From positions 590,939 through 654,938 of the forward strand of contig CAOLHI010000414.1 of the NCBI GenBank assembly GCA_948474755.1: DNA of 64,000 nucleotides, given 5' to 3'. Made by a program: the position numbers and the translations under genes. The stretch is from Ctenosaura bakeri. Taxonomy: Eukaryota; Chordata; Lepidosauria; Squamata; Iguanidae. This document shows, in pieces, positions 44,057 to 56,119 of the stretch. Under the pieces are notes generated by a model. It saw only the letters and a program-made list of their open reading frames with translations, was not told the DNA's origin and did not search any database. How positions within the stretch are numbered: position 1 is the stretch's first letter; every line of letters starts with the position of its first letter.

Positions 44057-45424
44057 GCATATCAAACAAGCAGGAAGTGATTCCCATAATAATATCAAGT
44101 GTATGTCTCTGCTGGATCTGAGAGATTCTGGTTCAAAACCTTGCTTATCACCAAACTAACAGAAAAGCTTTGAGTATATCAAACCTTTCTAACCCTCATT
44201 CATATTTCTGGAATATATGAGAATCACAAACTACTCTTGTATCACTGGAAAAAATTACGGAGGCCATTAAGAGAATAGTATATGCCACTGAGACAGGCAA
44301 TGTGGTGGGATGAAAGTAAAGAGCTAAATAGGGAATCAATATAATGCATATCAGTTTTGAACACTAACACCTGCACATGTATTCAAAAGTATCTCCACAC
44401 TCCTCAGCAGCATAAAGGTAGCCTGATTGCAATGCATTTAGCTTCCCAACAAAAGCATACACACAGTGCATGTTTAATCGATCAGGCTTACTATAATCTA
44501 CCTTTTATATACTATGATAATGAATCATTACCTGTTTCAAAATTTTAGCTTGATTTAAAATATATATAAGACTAATCACCACTGATCAGACAAAAAAAAA
44601 AAAGATTAATCAACTTCCTCAAAAGAATAATCTTAAATGTGTTTCAGCTACTGAGTGTAGATTCCCTTTTCTCTTCCCCAGAGGTCTGCTTGGCAAAGCT
44701 CCCTCAGATAATAGCTTTGATTTATTGTGTCCCATCTTGAATGCAGGCAATTTCTTTCTGAGAATTATTTATCATTCAGAACATTCCATTCTCACTAGGA
44801 TGACACCCTCTGACACAGAATTACATTTAACAGTCACTGAGTGAAGAGTCTTAAAAAATACCTCTTTTTCGTGTGCAGTTCTACAGACACACAGATTTAT
44901 GTCTGAATGCTGCTTGATTTATAAGGGTAAGCGAAATGGGCGAGTTTACAACTCTTGTGCCCCTGGGATAAATTTAACCTATTAATTTAAATATGCTTAA
45001 CTACAAGCAAGTTCTGGCCCTTAATAGGATCAAACTGAATTTTATGTGGTGTTGCGGCTGACTTTTCAGAAAGAGTCTTTTGTGCCCAAAGTTTAAAACC
45101 CTTTACCAAGCAAATCTATTTTCTATTTCAGACTTTTCTCCAGCATCTGAAATTTCAGTGTATCACTAATCTTACTTGGAAAAGCTCAAATAGCACTGGA
45201 AGAAAGAGAGGGAAAGTGCATGTACAAACATAGTAAAGATGCCAATACCATATGAATGTGACCATATTAGATGTGGTCAACCATGCATAAACAAAGATAG
45301 CGTGTGTGGGTGGCAGCTTTCATATCACTGTGTGCTTATTGTTGTTTCTCCTAGCCATGTTGTTCCAACTGCACTGGCCTTTCAAGTCTTTGATCACTTA
45401 GCAAAATTTCATCTGAGAGCCTAA
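44056..45424. other. Stretch with no gene seen; possible conserved non-coding block
   Basis: At 44105-44160 CTGGATCTGAGAGATTCTGGTTCAAAACC resembles a worn SINE head. From 44640 to 45060 the sequence is complex, repeat-free and rich in short motifs such as AGCTTTGATTTATTG and ATTATTTATCATTCAG, which is how regulatory non-coding DNA often looks. Only an alignment could show this. Confidence 0.4.
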
Positions 45425-45661
45425 CTACCCTAAAGGCAACAGATCCTGTCTGATCTTGGACATTAAGCAGGGTCAGCCCTGGTTAGTACTTGGATAGAGA
45501 CTGTCAATGAATACCAAGTGCTGTAGACTACCTCTGTAGACTTTCAAAGGAAGGAACTGGCAAAACCACCTCTGAGTGTCCCTTGCCTACGAAAACCCTA
45601 TGAAATTTGTGGGATGCCGTAAGTCAACAGGTGACTTGAAGGCACATATATACACACACAG
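45425..45661 (+). mobile_element. 5S-Sauria SINE
   Basis: CTACCCTAAAGGCAACAGATCC, TGTCTGATCTTGGACATTAAGCAGG, GGTTAGTACTTGGATAGAGAC and CAAGTGCTGTAGACTA are 5S-derived. AAACCCTATGAAATTTGTGGG-TGCCGTAAGTCAACAGG is the tail. A short duplication of the GTAGACT segment lies after the 5S part. Confidence 0.9.
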
Positions 45662-45980
45662 TTTTATCTGCTTAAAAAAACCACTGGAAATGTCGCTTTA
45701 CAAAGCCCTAATTTAGAAATGTGAGATGACTTTTAAAAAACCCAGTAACTTAAGACTGAATCTCCTTCACACCGACATACACCAAGGGAAATCTTGTAGA
45801 GCCAATGAGAGCACAACTCCCTTAACTGCAGAAGGAAATATGGATGCTACACACCATAAAGCTTATGTATTTCTTCATGCAAACATAAAAGCACACAACC
45901 AGCTAACAACCTCAGTACCACACCTGCTTCTTCTCACAGAGAGGATGGGGGAGAAGAGAGGGTTATGAATATTCTATATA

Positions 45981-46479
45981 TAGTCCTCCCTCCACATTTG
46001 CGAGTTTGACCTTCATGAATTTGATTACTGTATTTGCAAGGCATGTGCTTGCCTTCCCCTCATTTTTCTCTTCCCATCCTTTGCATTCCTCACCTCAGGC
46101 TTGGGAGGCTCATGTTTAAAATTGACTTTAAAATGTTTAAAATTGACTTTTTTCCCCTTCTGGGTGAATAAAGCCCCTCCCCCAGTGTGGGAGATGTGTC
46201 CTCTCTGCCATGTGGCTGCACATTCTGTTGTTTAATGGCTACTGGTCAGGTGCCCTCTTTGTTCCTGCTCCTCCTTTCTCAAGATGGCCACCAGAAGTAA
46301 CCAGAACACTGCTCTTCTCCAACTGAGGAGAAAGTACTAATAAGCCCTTTATCTTGTCTTTTTTCTCTCTTTCAGAGGGAGCTCTGGAGGGGAATCGCAG
46401 GGGAGGAGTTATTAATGGTTTTTCCACTTTTGCTATGGTTCTGCACCCTGAACCCTTGCAACTGTGAAGGGGCTACAGC
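45981..46479. mobile_element. Tigger-like (Tc1/mariner) MITE
   Basis: The left end TAGTCCTCCCTCCACATTTGCG, followed by TTCATGAATTTGATTACTG, and the right end AACCCTTGCAACTGTGAAGGGGCTACAGC are worn inverted repeats of the CAGTCAGCCCTCCACATTTG type. TA lies at the left border. The internal pseudo-exon-like TTTTTTCTCTCTTTCAGAGG at 46360 is not supported by any frame. A 18-bp direct duplication (ATGTTTAAAATTGACTTT) lies at 46112 and 46133. Confidence 0.6.
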
Positions 46480-47019
46480 ATATAATAAGCAAAGACTTCA
46501 ATCTAGGGCCTGAATCATCCTTTTAGTGTCATCTAGAGCAGACCTATCAAACCAACAAGCTTTACATTTAACTTCAGCAATTGATTCAATGGCTGGGAAA
46601 CTATTTAAGCTATTATCATATGTTTCCCCTTCGAGACAGATGAAGCCACAATGCAGCAGTATCTTGCAGGAGGTTACACAAAATGTGTTTTAAGAAATGC
46701 ATTTCTAAAGAATGAGAGATTTAAACAGAATACAGGTTTTTTAAAAATCAGAAAAAGAATACAATGAGGTCTCCTTCCCAAGATGAAAACCATTCTGCAT
46801 GTATTTATTTGGCAGCCACCCTTCCACTGTGATAACCCTCTAGACAGGTTACAAATTAATTACACAGCAAAGTAAGATACTAAAACAAATAACTTCATCC
46901 ACAGAAGGACTTCAGCTGGAGATCCCAGATGACAGGTAGATTAAAACAGAGGAAAATAATATGAGTCGATGAATTGTCTCTGTGGGAGCTCACGCAACTC
47001 TAAAAGAAGCAGAGGACAC
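46480..47019. other. Stretch with no gene seen
   Basis: At about 46795-46890 TATTTATTTGGCAGCCACCC and GACAGGTTACAAATTAATTACA look like an antisense LINE 3' end. The remainder is unassigned. Confidence 0.4.
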
Positions 47020-47182
47020 CAGTTCCCCTATATCAGACCACAGTAAAATTTGCCCATCTAGTCCAGTATTCCTTATTCTGAGTGGCAAAAGTCTCAGGAA
47101 GACATTTTTGCTGTCACTTAATAAAAACAAAACCGGAGGTACCATGCTTGAACCTGGAATATTCTGCAAGGAAACCATTCAG
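47020..47182 (-). mobile_element. Third SINE family, antisense
   Basis: TATATCAGACCACAGTAAAATTTG, CCATCTAGTCCAGTATTCCTTATTCTGAGTGGCA and CTTGAACCTGGAATATTCTGCAAGG are the complement of the family whose 3' part is at 20880. The tRNA-like head lies on the right. Confidence 0.6.
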
Positions 47183-47209
47183 CCATTCCTTGCACTTATG
47201 TAACACTTC

Positions 47210-47545
47210 TCAGACTGCCAGGGATTGCAAGGGGAAGAATAACAGATAAAAACATTAGTTAAAACATTAACTATCAACAGATAAAGCAGATAAAAACATC
47301 ATGTAAAAAACATGACTAAAACAAGTTCTTCTAAAAACAGTTTTAAAATCACACTGTTAAAACAGTTGGAGTGGCCACTCATGGATTTAAAAACCAAAGA
47401 CCATAAGGAATGACAGCTGTGCACAGGAAGCTCAAGAATGGAGACAGCCTGACTTCTCTTGGCAAGGAGTTCCACAGCCAGAAAGCCACTACATCCAATG
47501 CCCTGCCATGTTTACGCCCCAATCTGGCTTCACCTAACTGAGTAG
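47210..47545 (-). pseudogene. L2-type LINE ORF2 C-terminal remnant
   Basis: On the minus strand, codons near 47510-47448 read RALDVVAFWLWNSLPREVRL, a close version of the L2 C-terminal RAFSVAAPRLWNSLPREIRL. The region to the left (AAAACATTAACT, AAAAACAGTTTTAAAATC) is its A/T-rich 3' UTR. Stops before and after show decay. Confidence 0.75.
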
Positions 47546-47612
47546 ATGAATCGCTTTGTCTGCTGTACGATGAAAAAGAAGCACATAATCTGAGGAAGGA
47601 GGAACTTGACAA

Positions 47613-47987
47613 AATACCTGCCAATATTTCAGTGTTGAAAACAGGGACATACAAAGCCGAGAAACACCATACTGTGGGGTCAAGGTGACAAAAGTAATTA
47701 ATGAGGAAGAACATACAAACTAGGACAGGCTGTAGCAGTTTGCTTTTGCCCCAGCCTACTGGGAAAGGCAAGATTCTGCACTCTCCTCTCCTGCTGCTGA
47801 ATCAACTGCTTGCAAATCACTTTTGCATTCTGTAACTCAGTTTGCTGCAACTGAAATTAGCTGAGGACAAAGGCAGAAGATGAGAGTCGGAGAAATAAAC
47901 TGGAATATTTTGAAAACAGCTGAAAAAGTGGAGTGACAAGAAGATTAATTGGAACTGTCCAAGGTAAACCAGGGCAGTTTGAGTATG
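47613..47987. mobile_element. Non-autonomous DNA transposon, CATACCTGCC family
   Basis: ATACCTGCCAATATTTCAGTG and GAAAACAGGGACA on the left, GGGCAGTTTGAGTATGC on the right. AACTGGAATATTTTGAAAACAGC onward matches the end of 17125-17767. It is shorter than that copy through interior differences. Confidence 0.6.
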
Positions 47988-48230
47988 CAATATACTCTTC
48001 TCCGAACTTTATGCTAATTGATCATAAAAATTCAGGGATATAACTTTATGGTAATTATCTGACTGTATGTTATTATTTTAATATCTGTAGTACATTTGAC
48101 ATATTTTACAAATGTATAACACACCTTAATGGAGTTACAGAGTTGCAATTTTGCTGCTGCTACACATTTAGTTACCAAAAGCTTTATTTTCTTAAACAGA
48201 AGCATACTTTCTTTGTATTTTTTTTAACAG

Positions 48231-48386
48231 TTCATTCCCTCAGGATTGTCAGTGAAATTGGGATTCATTTTGCTGCTAAGAGATAAGGACACGGATATAA
48301 TCCTGACACCCACAGTGGAAGATAGCTCTTGCCTATTAAATAGACACCTACCACAATTTTTCCCATTTTCTAAAATTACCTTTTAA
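48231..48386 (+). other. Candidate terminal-exon-like open frame
   Basis: A strong acceptor-like sequence (TTTGTATTTTTTTTAACAG, ending at 48230) is followed by 51 open codons starting FIPSGLSVKLGF, a TAA stop at 48384-48386, and AATAAA directly after it at 48387-48392. The peptide has no motif that I recognise. It has no partner exon in the window that I can point to. It may be chance: the frame is short. Confidence 0.15.
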
Positions 48387-50013
48387 AATAAAGAGTGTGA
48401 TTTAAATGAATCGTACTACTGACAACCATAGAAAGTCCATTTTTCCCAGAAGTATTGCTATGCTATAAAAGCTTTTATAACAGTAGTAGTTTCTTGCATT
48501 TTTGTGTTTTGTTCATCAACTATATCCAAGAGAGAGAAAGAAAGAGAGAATGATCTTTTGTCATACAATTTGACACATGAGTGTTGCACAAAAGTGTGGT
48601 TTGTGCTATTTAACAAAGAGAAAAAAGTATGGGGAAGAGAAGTTGACCATACAGAGGCTGAAATAGTAAGTGAGATTTCAGTTTTAGTTATTGAAATGTG
48701 AACATTTAGACCAGTATTTCTCTTCCATTTGAAACCAGAGGTTCATAGTTATCAAGGCACATATAAAATTCAGTACTGAAAAACTCCAGATCTAGTAAGG
48801 AAGAAGAGGTTTTCACTCAAAAACAACACAGGCTGTACCATAGCTTTGTTTTTATCTTGGAATGGATTTCACCATCCATAATTCTGACGGGCAAACTGCA
48901 GTGTGAAGCTTCTGGTAGAAGAAGAAAAACAGCTGGTTGTCTACGAATGCCAAAGATTCAAGTACATGTCAACACCTGCACAGGTCTATGTTTGGAATAC
49001 AAGTACATAGCATGAATGAGAAGAGCAAGGAAAGTCAGCCACTCATTTTTAATCCCCAGGTCAGGGAACTTTTGAGCGCTTCCAGAGAACCAGACGGTTC
49101 CCCTGGACACAAGATAAAAGAACTTGTGTGTTAAGCTACAATCCTGAGACAGGGACGGGAAAATCTCTCTGTCCCAATTTTGAAGAGTTTCTCCAAATGA
49201 CATTTGCTTCCCTCCCTCATCCTTGTTTCATTATGGGTTCTGAGAGTTTGTAGTTTCTTCTTGTCATGAAATCAACACATATCTCCCTGATGTGTATATT
49301 TTCTTCATTCAACTGATGTAACTTAACTGAACTTTTCTCTACTGACTAAAGCATGTTTCTGAGCATTTTTTTCCCTTCAATTATGCACATTTGAAGCATT
49401 CACATTTTTTAATATGTGTTTTTGCAGCACTTTCTTAGAAATGTGAGTTCTGCACTATGCAGAGGTTTGAAGCAAGGTGCACACTTTCTTGCAACAATTC
49501 TTGGGGTGGTGATGAAAATGCTTCTTCATTTGAAACTCTTAAGTCCACTGAAATTAGTTTTCATCCTTAACTGAGAGCCCTTACAACGAGCGCCCCAGCT
49601 GCCCTGGGGTGTTTTCAGGAATTGCTATTTTGAGGCCTTCCTGTCATTCACAATCCTAATATTAATTAGAGTATACATTTTGCCTCCTCAGAATACAGAA
49701 ACACAAGATTGCAGTCAATGCAGCTTTTATGATGAATGTTTTAAGAATTCCATCCTGGGAGAGAATGATAAAGAAAAATGGTATCCATTACCCCTCAAAA
49801 TATTAAACCTTAAAAGAAAACCTTTTTTAAAAGAAAAGGAGAGGGGATATTTCTCCAATCTGCCTTTTATTTAAGCTAGTCATTAAAGAAACAAAACACT
49901 TTTTACTAACTATAAGCCAATCTGGATGAAAAACGAGTGCAAAGTCAAATAAAATGTGAAGTTAAGGCCTAATTCATTTTTACAATATGACATTCATTCA
50001 TATGTCATATTGT

Positions 50014-50067
50014 ACATTCCAAAGAGCGTTTTCCTCTTATACATTCCAAAGAGCGTTTTCCTCTTAT
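50014..50067. repeat. Perfect 27-bp tandem duplication
   Basis: The unit beginning ACATTCCAAAGAGCGTTTTC occurs at 50014-50040 and again at 50041-50067 without a mismatch, implying a recent local duplication. Confidence 0.95.
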
Positions 50068-51117
50068 TCACATGATCAACTGGCACTCTAAGGAATCCAT
50101 TCCGCAATGTCTCCCTGCTAAAAGCATTTCCCCCTTTTGACTGTCAATTTCAAAGCAGCACACACTGTCGCCATTATAGCAACTCTGCTCCACAGGAACA
50201 ACACGGCATGGCATAAACCAGTGGCCGAGTCTGAAAGTATACAAAGTATACAGAAGGTATGTGGCCACAGATTCACTCAAACTTGCAGTTTGACATAGGA
50301 GTCACACCTAGGCAAGGTTGGTTGCACATAACTTACACATTATAGCATTTATTGGCAGCATGAGAAATGTGTAGTAGTTCCTCAGCCACAGATCTCAGTG
50401 GAAAAATCTCCTTCTGTGAACAGCAACTCTAAAAATCTTTCTGTTTGCCTGTGCCATCCTGAAATGGTGACATTCTTATCTTCAGAAAAGCAAAAACATT
50501 TGGCCTGCAATCCCATACTCATTGATCCTGCACAAGCCCCACTGAATTCAATGTGATTTACCCTTAAAAAGATATTACAGGATTCAGCCACAAAATAATT
50601 CAGGAATATATCAAACTCTCCTACTTCAGAAAAACTTGGGCAATTGACAACAGCTTGGGAAAAAAGCAAATTTATATGCAGTGGGGGAAAATGGATTTTA
50701 AATAAACCATTAGATATAGTTCTTAGTCACACTGCATGCCTCCTAAATGAGCAGGTCTGGCTGAACCTTAAGCAAATGTAATTGGAGAAACTAATTTCCA
50801 ATTTTTATTTCAACAGCCTATCTTTCCCACACACTTACTCCCTTCAGTGATATGCAACCCTGAGCCAGCTGTTTCCCCATTCAGGCATGCTCAATAACCT
50901 AGCACTGTGTAATACATTCCTGTGCCAGGATGGGAGCTGAAGGAAAAAAGGCATGCCTGCATGTAAGCTGCTAGGAAATGTTTATGTTATAGCCAGATAA
51001 CAGCAGTTCCCATAGAAGGGATAAGCAACCTGCTTGGACAAGAGGCCCACATCAGAAATGTATCACAGACAAAGCTTATAGGCAGCTGCAAATTTGCTCA
51101 AGAACAACCTTCTCCAA

Positions 51118-51253
51118 CAGGGGTGGAAAATACTTGTTCCTCCAGATGGCTTCGAATACAACTCCCACAATCTCTTGCTGTTGGCCCCAGAGGTTTCTGA
51201 GGCGTTAAAGTCCAAATTATCTGGAGGGCCACAGGTTCCCCATCTCCGACACT
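51118..51253. mobile_element. hAT-type hairpin MITE
   Basis: CAGGGGTGGAAAATACTTGTTCCTCCAGATGG on the left, ATTATCTGGAGGGCCACAGGTTCCCCATCTCC on the right, with ACAACTCCCACAATC between. The CAG start and hairpin layout match the family at 36508 and 53480. Confidence 0.75.
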
Positions 51254-51908
51254 AGAGATTCTGTGTAGAAAGTCCAACAGGAAAGTGCCACACATTTTGG
51301 CCAACGCTGTTTGGTGATCATAGATGATATATATCTGGGGGGGGGGTTGAGGACAATGCGGTTTGGTTAGGACCACAGATGGGAATCCTTTTGAATCAAA
51401 CTAAAGACCTATAAAGTCCAGCATTCTGTTTCCTCTGCAGCCAATCAGATCCCCAGAGAGAAAACTAACAAGAACATTCTTACATTCTAGTTTTAAAAAA
51501 ATACGCATTTCTGTATGTGCTTCAGTGAATGAACTAGATGTGTTCCTGGGCATGACCATAGAAAGAATAGGGATAGTTTTCTGCACCACAAAAAAGAAGA
51601 GTAATATTTATTACTAAAATATTTCAGGATCCTTCTTTTTCAAAACTTAAACATGCTAATATCAACAGAAATAACCCAGTCAGATAAGCTTTGCATTTTA
51701 AACCTCCTAGAGACCATGTGGGGACTTCTTCCCAAATGCATCCAGGGATGACTTTTTTTCGCCAACCTCCACTTTTCTTCGGATCTTCATTCTAGTGGCT
51801 AGACTTCTAGATCCATGCTTTCTTAACTTGCTTAGAGTAATTACAGCAGGCTTATCTGCTCTTCTCTTTTCTCTCTGTTTTGGTGTTAATGAATGCTCAA
51901 TAAGGGAT
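51254..51908. other. Stretch with no gene seen
   Basis: A poly-G run sits near 51338-51346. No repeat or exon recognised. Confidence 0.4.
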
Positions 51909-52470
51909 TGTCATAACTCATCCCCTAGAGGAGGAGGAGGAGGAGGAAGAGGAGGCAGAGTGCCAAGAAGCTGCAGCTCTCTCTGAGGCCCAGGAGATGG
52001 GGGCTGAGGCAGTAAGGGATCCTGATCCCCAGCAGGACTTGGGAGAGGTTGCAGACGCTGAAGATGAAGTGCCCCCGAGAGAAATGCTACAGCCAGTGAT
52101 GGTGACTGAATAAAAAACACTGACCCAACTAGGCACTAAATGAAGCAGTTGTGGCCTTGAAGGAGCTGTTCATAAATACGTCAGCAGTTCTCTCAATCTT
52201 AGTGCTGACAACTGTCTTGCCTGGTTAGCTGGTAGTACTGTACCCTCTTGTGTTCTGTTTCTTATTGTCCTTGGACTGACTGCATTTGGACTATACAGTT
52301 TATTCTTTGCTTGTTCATGTACCTGCACTTCTGACCTGCTGATAATGACTTTTGGACCACCCTTCTGCTTCTCCCTTCATCTCACCCAGATAATCAGTAA
52401 CCAACCTGGACTGGACTGACTACTCAACCTTTTCTCACTGTGTGACAACCGGCTGTGACAACCAGGTACT
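51909..52470 (+). mobile_element. LTR-like block with Glu-rich open frame
   Basis: From TGTCATAACTCATCCCCTAG a frame runs through a (GAG/GAA) tract (about nine Glu codons) and on as AECQEAAALSEAQEMG, ending QPVMVTE and a TAA at about 52111, with AATAAA overlapping it. The right part has repeated TTGGACTGACT/TTTGGACTA/ACCTGGACTGGACTGAC phrases that I associate with reptile Gypsy-type LTRs. The right border near GGCTGTGACA is a guess and no target duplication is seen. Confidence 0.35.
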
Positions 52471-53479
52471 TGCTGACTTGTGTTCAGGACAGAAATTCTG
52501 GAAGCAGCTGCTGTTTACCTTCCAGAAGCAGCAATTCATCCTTGGTGTGGGGTGCTTCAAATAGATTCTCCAGAGTGCCTGGAAGAGTCAAGGCTTACCT
52601 TGGGGTCTGCATATAGACCAAGGGCTGCACTTTGTCTCCTTCCCATCAGAACAGGCAATAGAGAGCTAGGCAGACAAATAGTCATACACGATATAAAAGT
52701 CAGCTGCTTGTACCCTTTCACTGGGATCCTCATCCAAACCAGTCCATCGTATTTTAGGGTGAACCAAGAAACATGTTAGCTTAGTGGGTATTCCTCTTTT
52801 GGAAACAATTTTGTTTGCTTAAAAGAACTGCAAACATCTTTGAAACAGATCTGAACCCATAAAAGGAGTAGTAGTCATGATGTAAAAGCCCCCAAGGCCA
52901 GAAAAGATTACCACTTCAAATAATTTTATCATACTAAAATATAATATTTTAAATATTTTTTAAAAAAACCTTTATTTAATGGCTCTATACATCAATCTGC
53001 TAACAATACCAAATGATCACAAATGGAAAATGACAATTACACTGTCTACCATTGATTTAACATAAGAAAAGGCTAAATAAATAACCATAAATACAAATAT
53101 TACAAGAAATCATGCATGGGTCATTCCCCCCTTCTCTCTGTTACTCTCTCTCTTTAAAATGGATGTATCTGCCAATTAAACACACTTGCAAAAGGCAGCT
53201 GCTGTTCCTTAAGGAAGACAAGTGTTTGATCTAAGATTCCACAGCGGGGGGCCATAAGAAACATGCAAAGAGCTGTTTTTAATGGGGAGCCCTTGCTGCA
53301 CAGAACTTTCAGTTTACTAGCCTTACCAGTCAGAACTGCAACAATCAGATTTTTTGTTTGTTTGTTTCTGGCTGATGGTCAACATTCCTTGCTACTAGGA
53401 AATTAGCCCATTCCTTGCTACTAGGAAATTAGTGCTGGGCTGCTGCATATATATTTCCTGAAGATCTGTGTGTCTATAT
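52471..53479. other. Stretch with no gene seen
   Basis: The 99-codon frame at 52480-52779 is unrecognised. A GATATAAAAGT motif lies at 52689. A 24-bp duplication (CATTCCTTGCTACTAGGAAA start) occurs at 53383 and 53409. A GTTT microsatellite is at 53355-53367. Confidence 0.4.
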
Positions 53480-53607
53480 CATGGATGAGGAACATGTAGC
53501 CTTCAAGATGTTGTTGAGTTACAACTCCCATCATGCTTGACTACTGACTACACTGATTGGGGCTATAGTCCAATATTATCTGGAGAGCTGCACTTTGCCC
53601 ATCCCTG
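53480..53607. mobile_element. hAT-type hairpin MITE
   Basis: CATGGATGAGGAACATGTAGCC on the left, GAGCTGCACTTTGCCCATCCCTG on the right, and GAGTTACAACTCCCATCATGC against GGGGCTATAGTCCAATATTATC inside. Ends are of CAGGGATGGG type. Confidence 0.75.
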
Positions 53608-55646
53608 ATCTAGACAGAGAGATACAGAAATACAGAATTCTATATGTTTTGGTTCTTACAAGCATGTTGATGCCTCTTCTCTTGTGTCTCCTAGAGCTTG
53701 CAAAGTTACTTTCTAAAAGAAATCTGTTCCCATTACTTGTTATAGTGTTTAGACATAATATGCTGTCATTACCCATTACAGTATTTTAAAAAATAATTTG
53801 CTGTGTTGCTTATTGCATTGCTTGTTGCATTTCATGGTTCTTTTTTGTAACCATTAGGATGGGAAAGAGAACGAGATAAACCTAAGAAATTCCCCATTAA
53901 AATCCGTAAACGTACTTTTAAAAGCAACTAGAATATGCTGAGTAGATAGGGGAGCTTTGAAACAGGACTTCCTTATAACCTCACTACAAATAAAAGAGGG
54001 TAACTTGTCACAGGTAATTCTATTAGTTGCAGCTCATTAGCTCCAAACCCTTGGTATTTCCACCATTCAGGCTAACTGCAGTCAGCATGCAGCATATATG
54101 AGTTCACAATAATATTGTCCCCTTGAAGTCTGCTTCTCTGGTTCTACAGTCTCCCTTTTTCAGGGGGAGCCTCCTTCCAGTCCCCCCCACAAAACAAAGC
54201 AAACTGTATCCCCAAACAAAGCAAACTGCTTTTCCTGTAAGCCACCTGGAGCAAACATTAACCTTTTTACATAGGTCACACACATCCCTTATACCAATCC
54301 TTTTTAAATCACTTTTTAAATCACCACTTTGAGTAGTATAGCATTATACTAGTTAACATCTAGAAACACCCATTTTCTGGTCTTCTTGTTCTGAGCAATT
54401 CCAGGAGGACTCCAGGGACAGGAAATTGGCCACTAGCCCTCACTGCAGTTGTCCACTTCTGCTGGAGATGGAATACCAACTGTGGAAGAACCCAGCCTTT
54501 AGCATTACTGCTTTTAAAGGCACTGTATGGTTTTAAGTCTATACAAGCTAAATGAAAATGCCTCACAAATACAGATTTTACACTTGTTCCTGGACAGGCT
54601 AGTCAACACAAGATACAGGTCTGATTGGTAACACTTCTACAAGACAACTTGCGATGATTCCTTTTGAACAAGTAGACAGCTTGTCCCCCAGGGTTCTGAC
54701 ATTTCTCTCCTGGCATCAGGCAGAGCTCAGCCAGAACATGACATGCATCCATTTCTATCATCATGTCCCTCCTAATGAGAAAGCATAGGGGACCAGGTTA
54801 CTAAGTGACAGACAGGGGAAGGCATGTTACTGCTGCTCCCATGCCTTTGGTGGCAGATGATCTGCAAAAATCAGAAGGCAATGATTTATACAGCATGGAG
54901 CACCAATTACTGTTAAAAGCACAGGAGTTCGGGGGGGGGCTGTAAAAAGTTGACAGCCCAACTAGTGAGCCTACATTTTCCCCATATTTTTATGTTCCTC
55001 TTCCCTTCTCTCCTCCAACAGGCCTCATTCGCCGACCATCAAGGATCCCAGGCCACATGGAGCTGTTTTGGGTGCTGACTCCTCTACCCACTCAGGATTT
55101 TTTTTTTGGTACTCCTGCAAAAGTTTACACAAGCCTACCAAACTCTTTCACTTGTATATGGGCCTGTGTTTTCCCCCACAAGAATGCATGCTTGGAGAAA
55201 CGGTTATTAATGACACACCTCCATTAACAAAGCCTCTGACAAAGAAGATCCTTTTTACAAAGTCTTTTGGCCTTCTTTTTCTCCTTGTCCTCTATCTGGT
55301 TGCAATTTTTAGGAGCACCAGCACTGGGAGGATGGTGAAAAGGGCTGGACAAACAGTCTTTTAGTGTCAGGTTGTATGAGAGAATCTGCAGTAAACAAGG
55401 CAAAATAGCTTGAGCTGAGAAAGAATGGGATTCTGCTCTAACCAATACTACTGTAGCTGTGCAGACCTGTCTAAAACAGGCAAGGTAAACAGCAGCTGTG
55501 TCCAGAATCCCTTACTGAGCATGTACAAATATCAGATCGGATGGAAAAAGGGAGATCACTCTGCCTTTACAGGCACTGCCAGCATGTTTAAAAAAAAGCA
55601 CAGACCTGTATATTTGGCCCACAAGAACAAACAAACAAAAGAAATA
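53608..55646. other. Stretch with no gene seen
   Basis: AAACAAAGCAAACTG is duplicated at 54192 and 54214. Frames such as 55068-55364 and 54123-54332 show no recognised protein. Nothing else assigned. Confidence 0.45.
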
Positions 55647-56119
55647 CAATCAGCTCTCCACATTAGCTAGGGTTAGGGGCATAGGGGCCTGCAAAAGTGA
55701 AAAAATTACAGGTATCAAAATGCACGTGTCTATGAGAAGGGGGCAGAGGCATGATGGGGAGAATGGGCACCCAAGGTCCAAACCAGATCAGGGAAAGGTG
55801 GTGGGTTAGCACGATGGCCGCATATTTCCTCTCTCTTACCTACCTCCTTCCTTGGGTGTGGGAGAGTGGCATATGGAGAGGGATTGTGGTTCTGAGAAAT
55901 CGTGCTGCAAGCCATCCGTAGCTGGCAAGGCAGCAGCTTGTGGAGAAGGAGGAGGGCCAGAGGCAGGTTTTTAAAGGGCTGTGCTGCCTGATCAGAGCTG
56001 CCAAGGGGAAAGTTTCTTCAGAAAAGAAGCACCTGAGGTGAGTGGGACACAGAAGCTGGAGAAACTCACAAATAATCAAATCTGTGAAAGTTAAACCTGC
56101 AAATGTGAACGGACAACTG
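55647..56119. mobile_element. Tigger-like (Tc1/mariner) MITE, complete
   Basis: Starts CAATCAGCTCTCCACATTAG after TA (55645-55646) and ends GCAAATGTGAACGGACAACTG before TA (56120-56121). TA target duplication and inverted ends fit Tc1/mariner. The interior (CTTCCTTGGGTGTGG, TTTTTAAAGGGCTGTGC, ACTCACAAATAATCAAATC) is shared with 190-596. Confidence 0.8.

Larger units (their letters stand above)
47988..51117. other. Longest nearly repeat-free stretch, no gene confirmed
   Basis: Apart from the two items below I assign nothing here. At 49205-49260 the phrase TTCATTATGGGTTCTGAGAGTTTGTAGTTTC may be a worn hairpin-MITE arm. The composition is AT-rich and complex. Frames of 60-95 codons are unrecognised. 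Confidence 0.45.

Noticed and set aside
46360..46420. Splice acceptor and exon after TTTCTCTCTTTCAG
   Set aside because: It sits in a Tigger-like MITE and no extended frame follows.
51918..52136. Ser-rich and Pro-rich minus-strand frames
   Set aside because: They are the antisense of the GAG/GGA tract. The sense Glu-rich frame is the simpler reading, and even that is doubtful.
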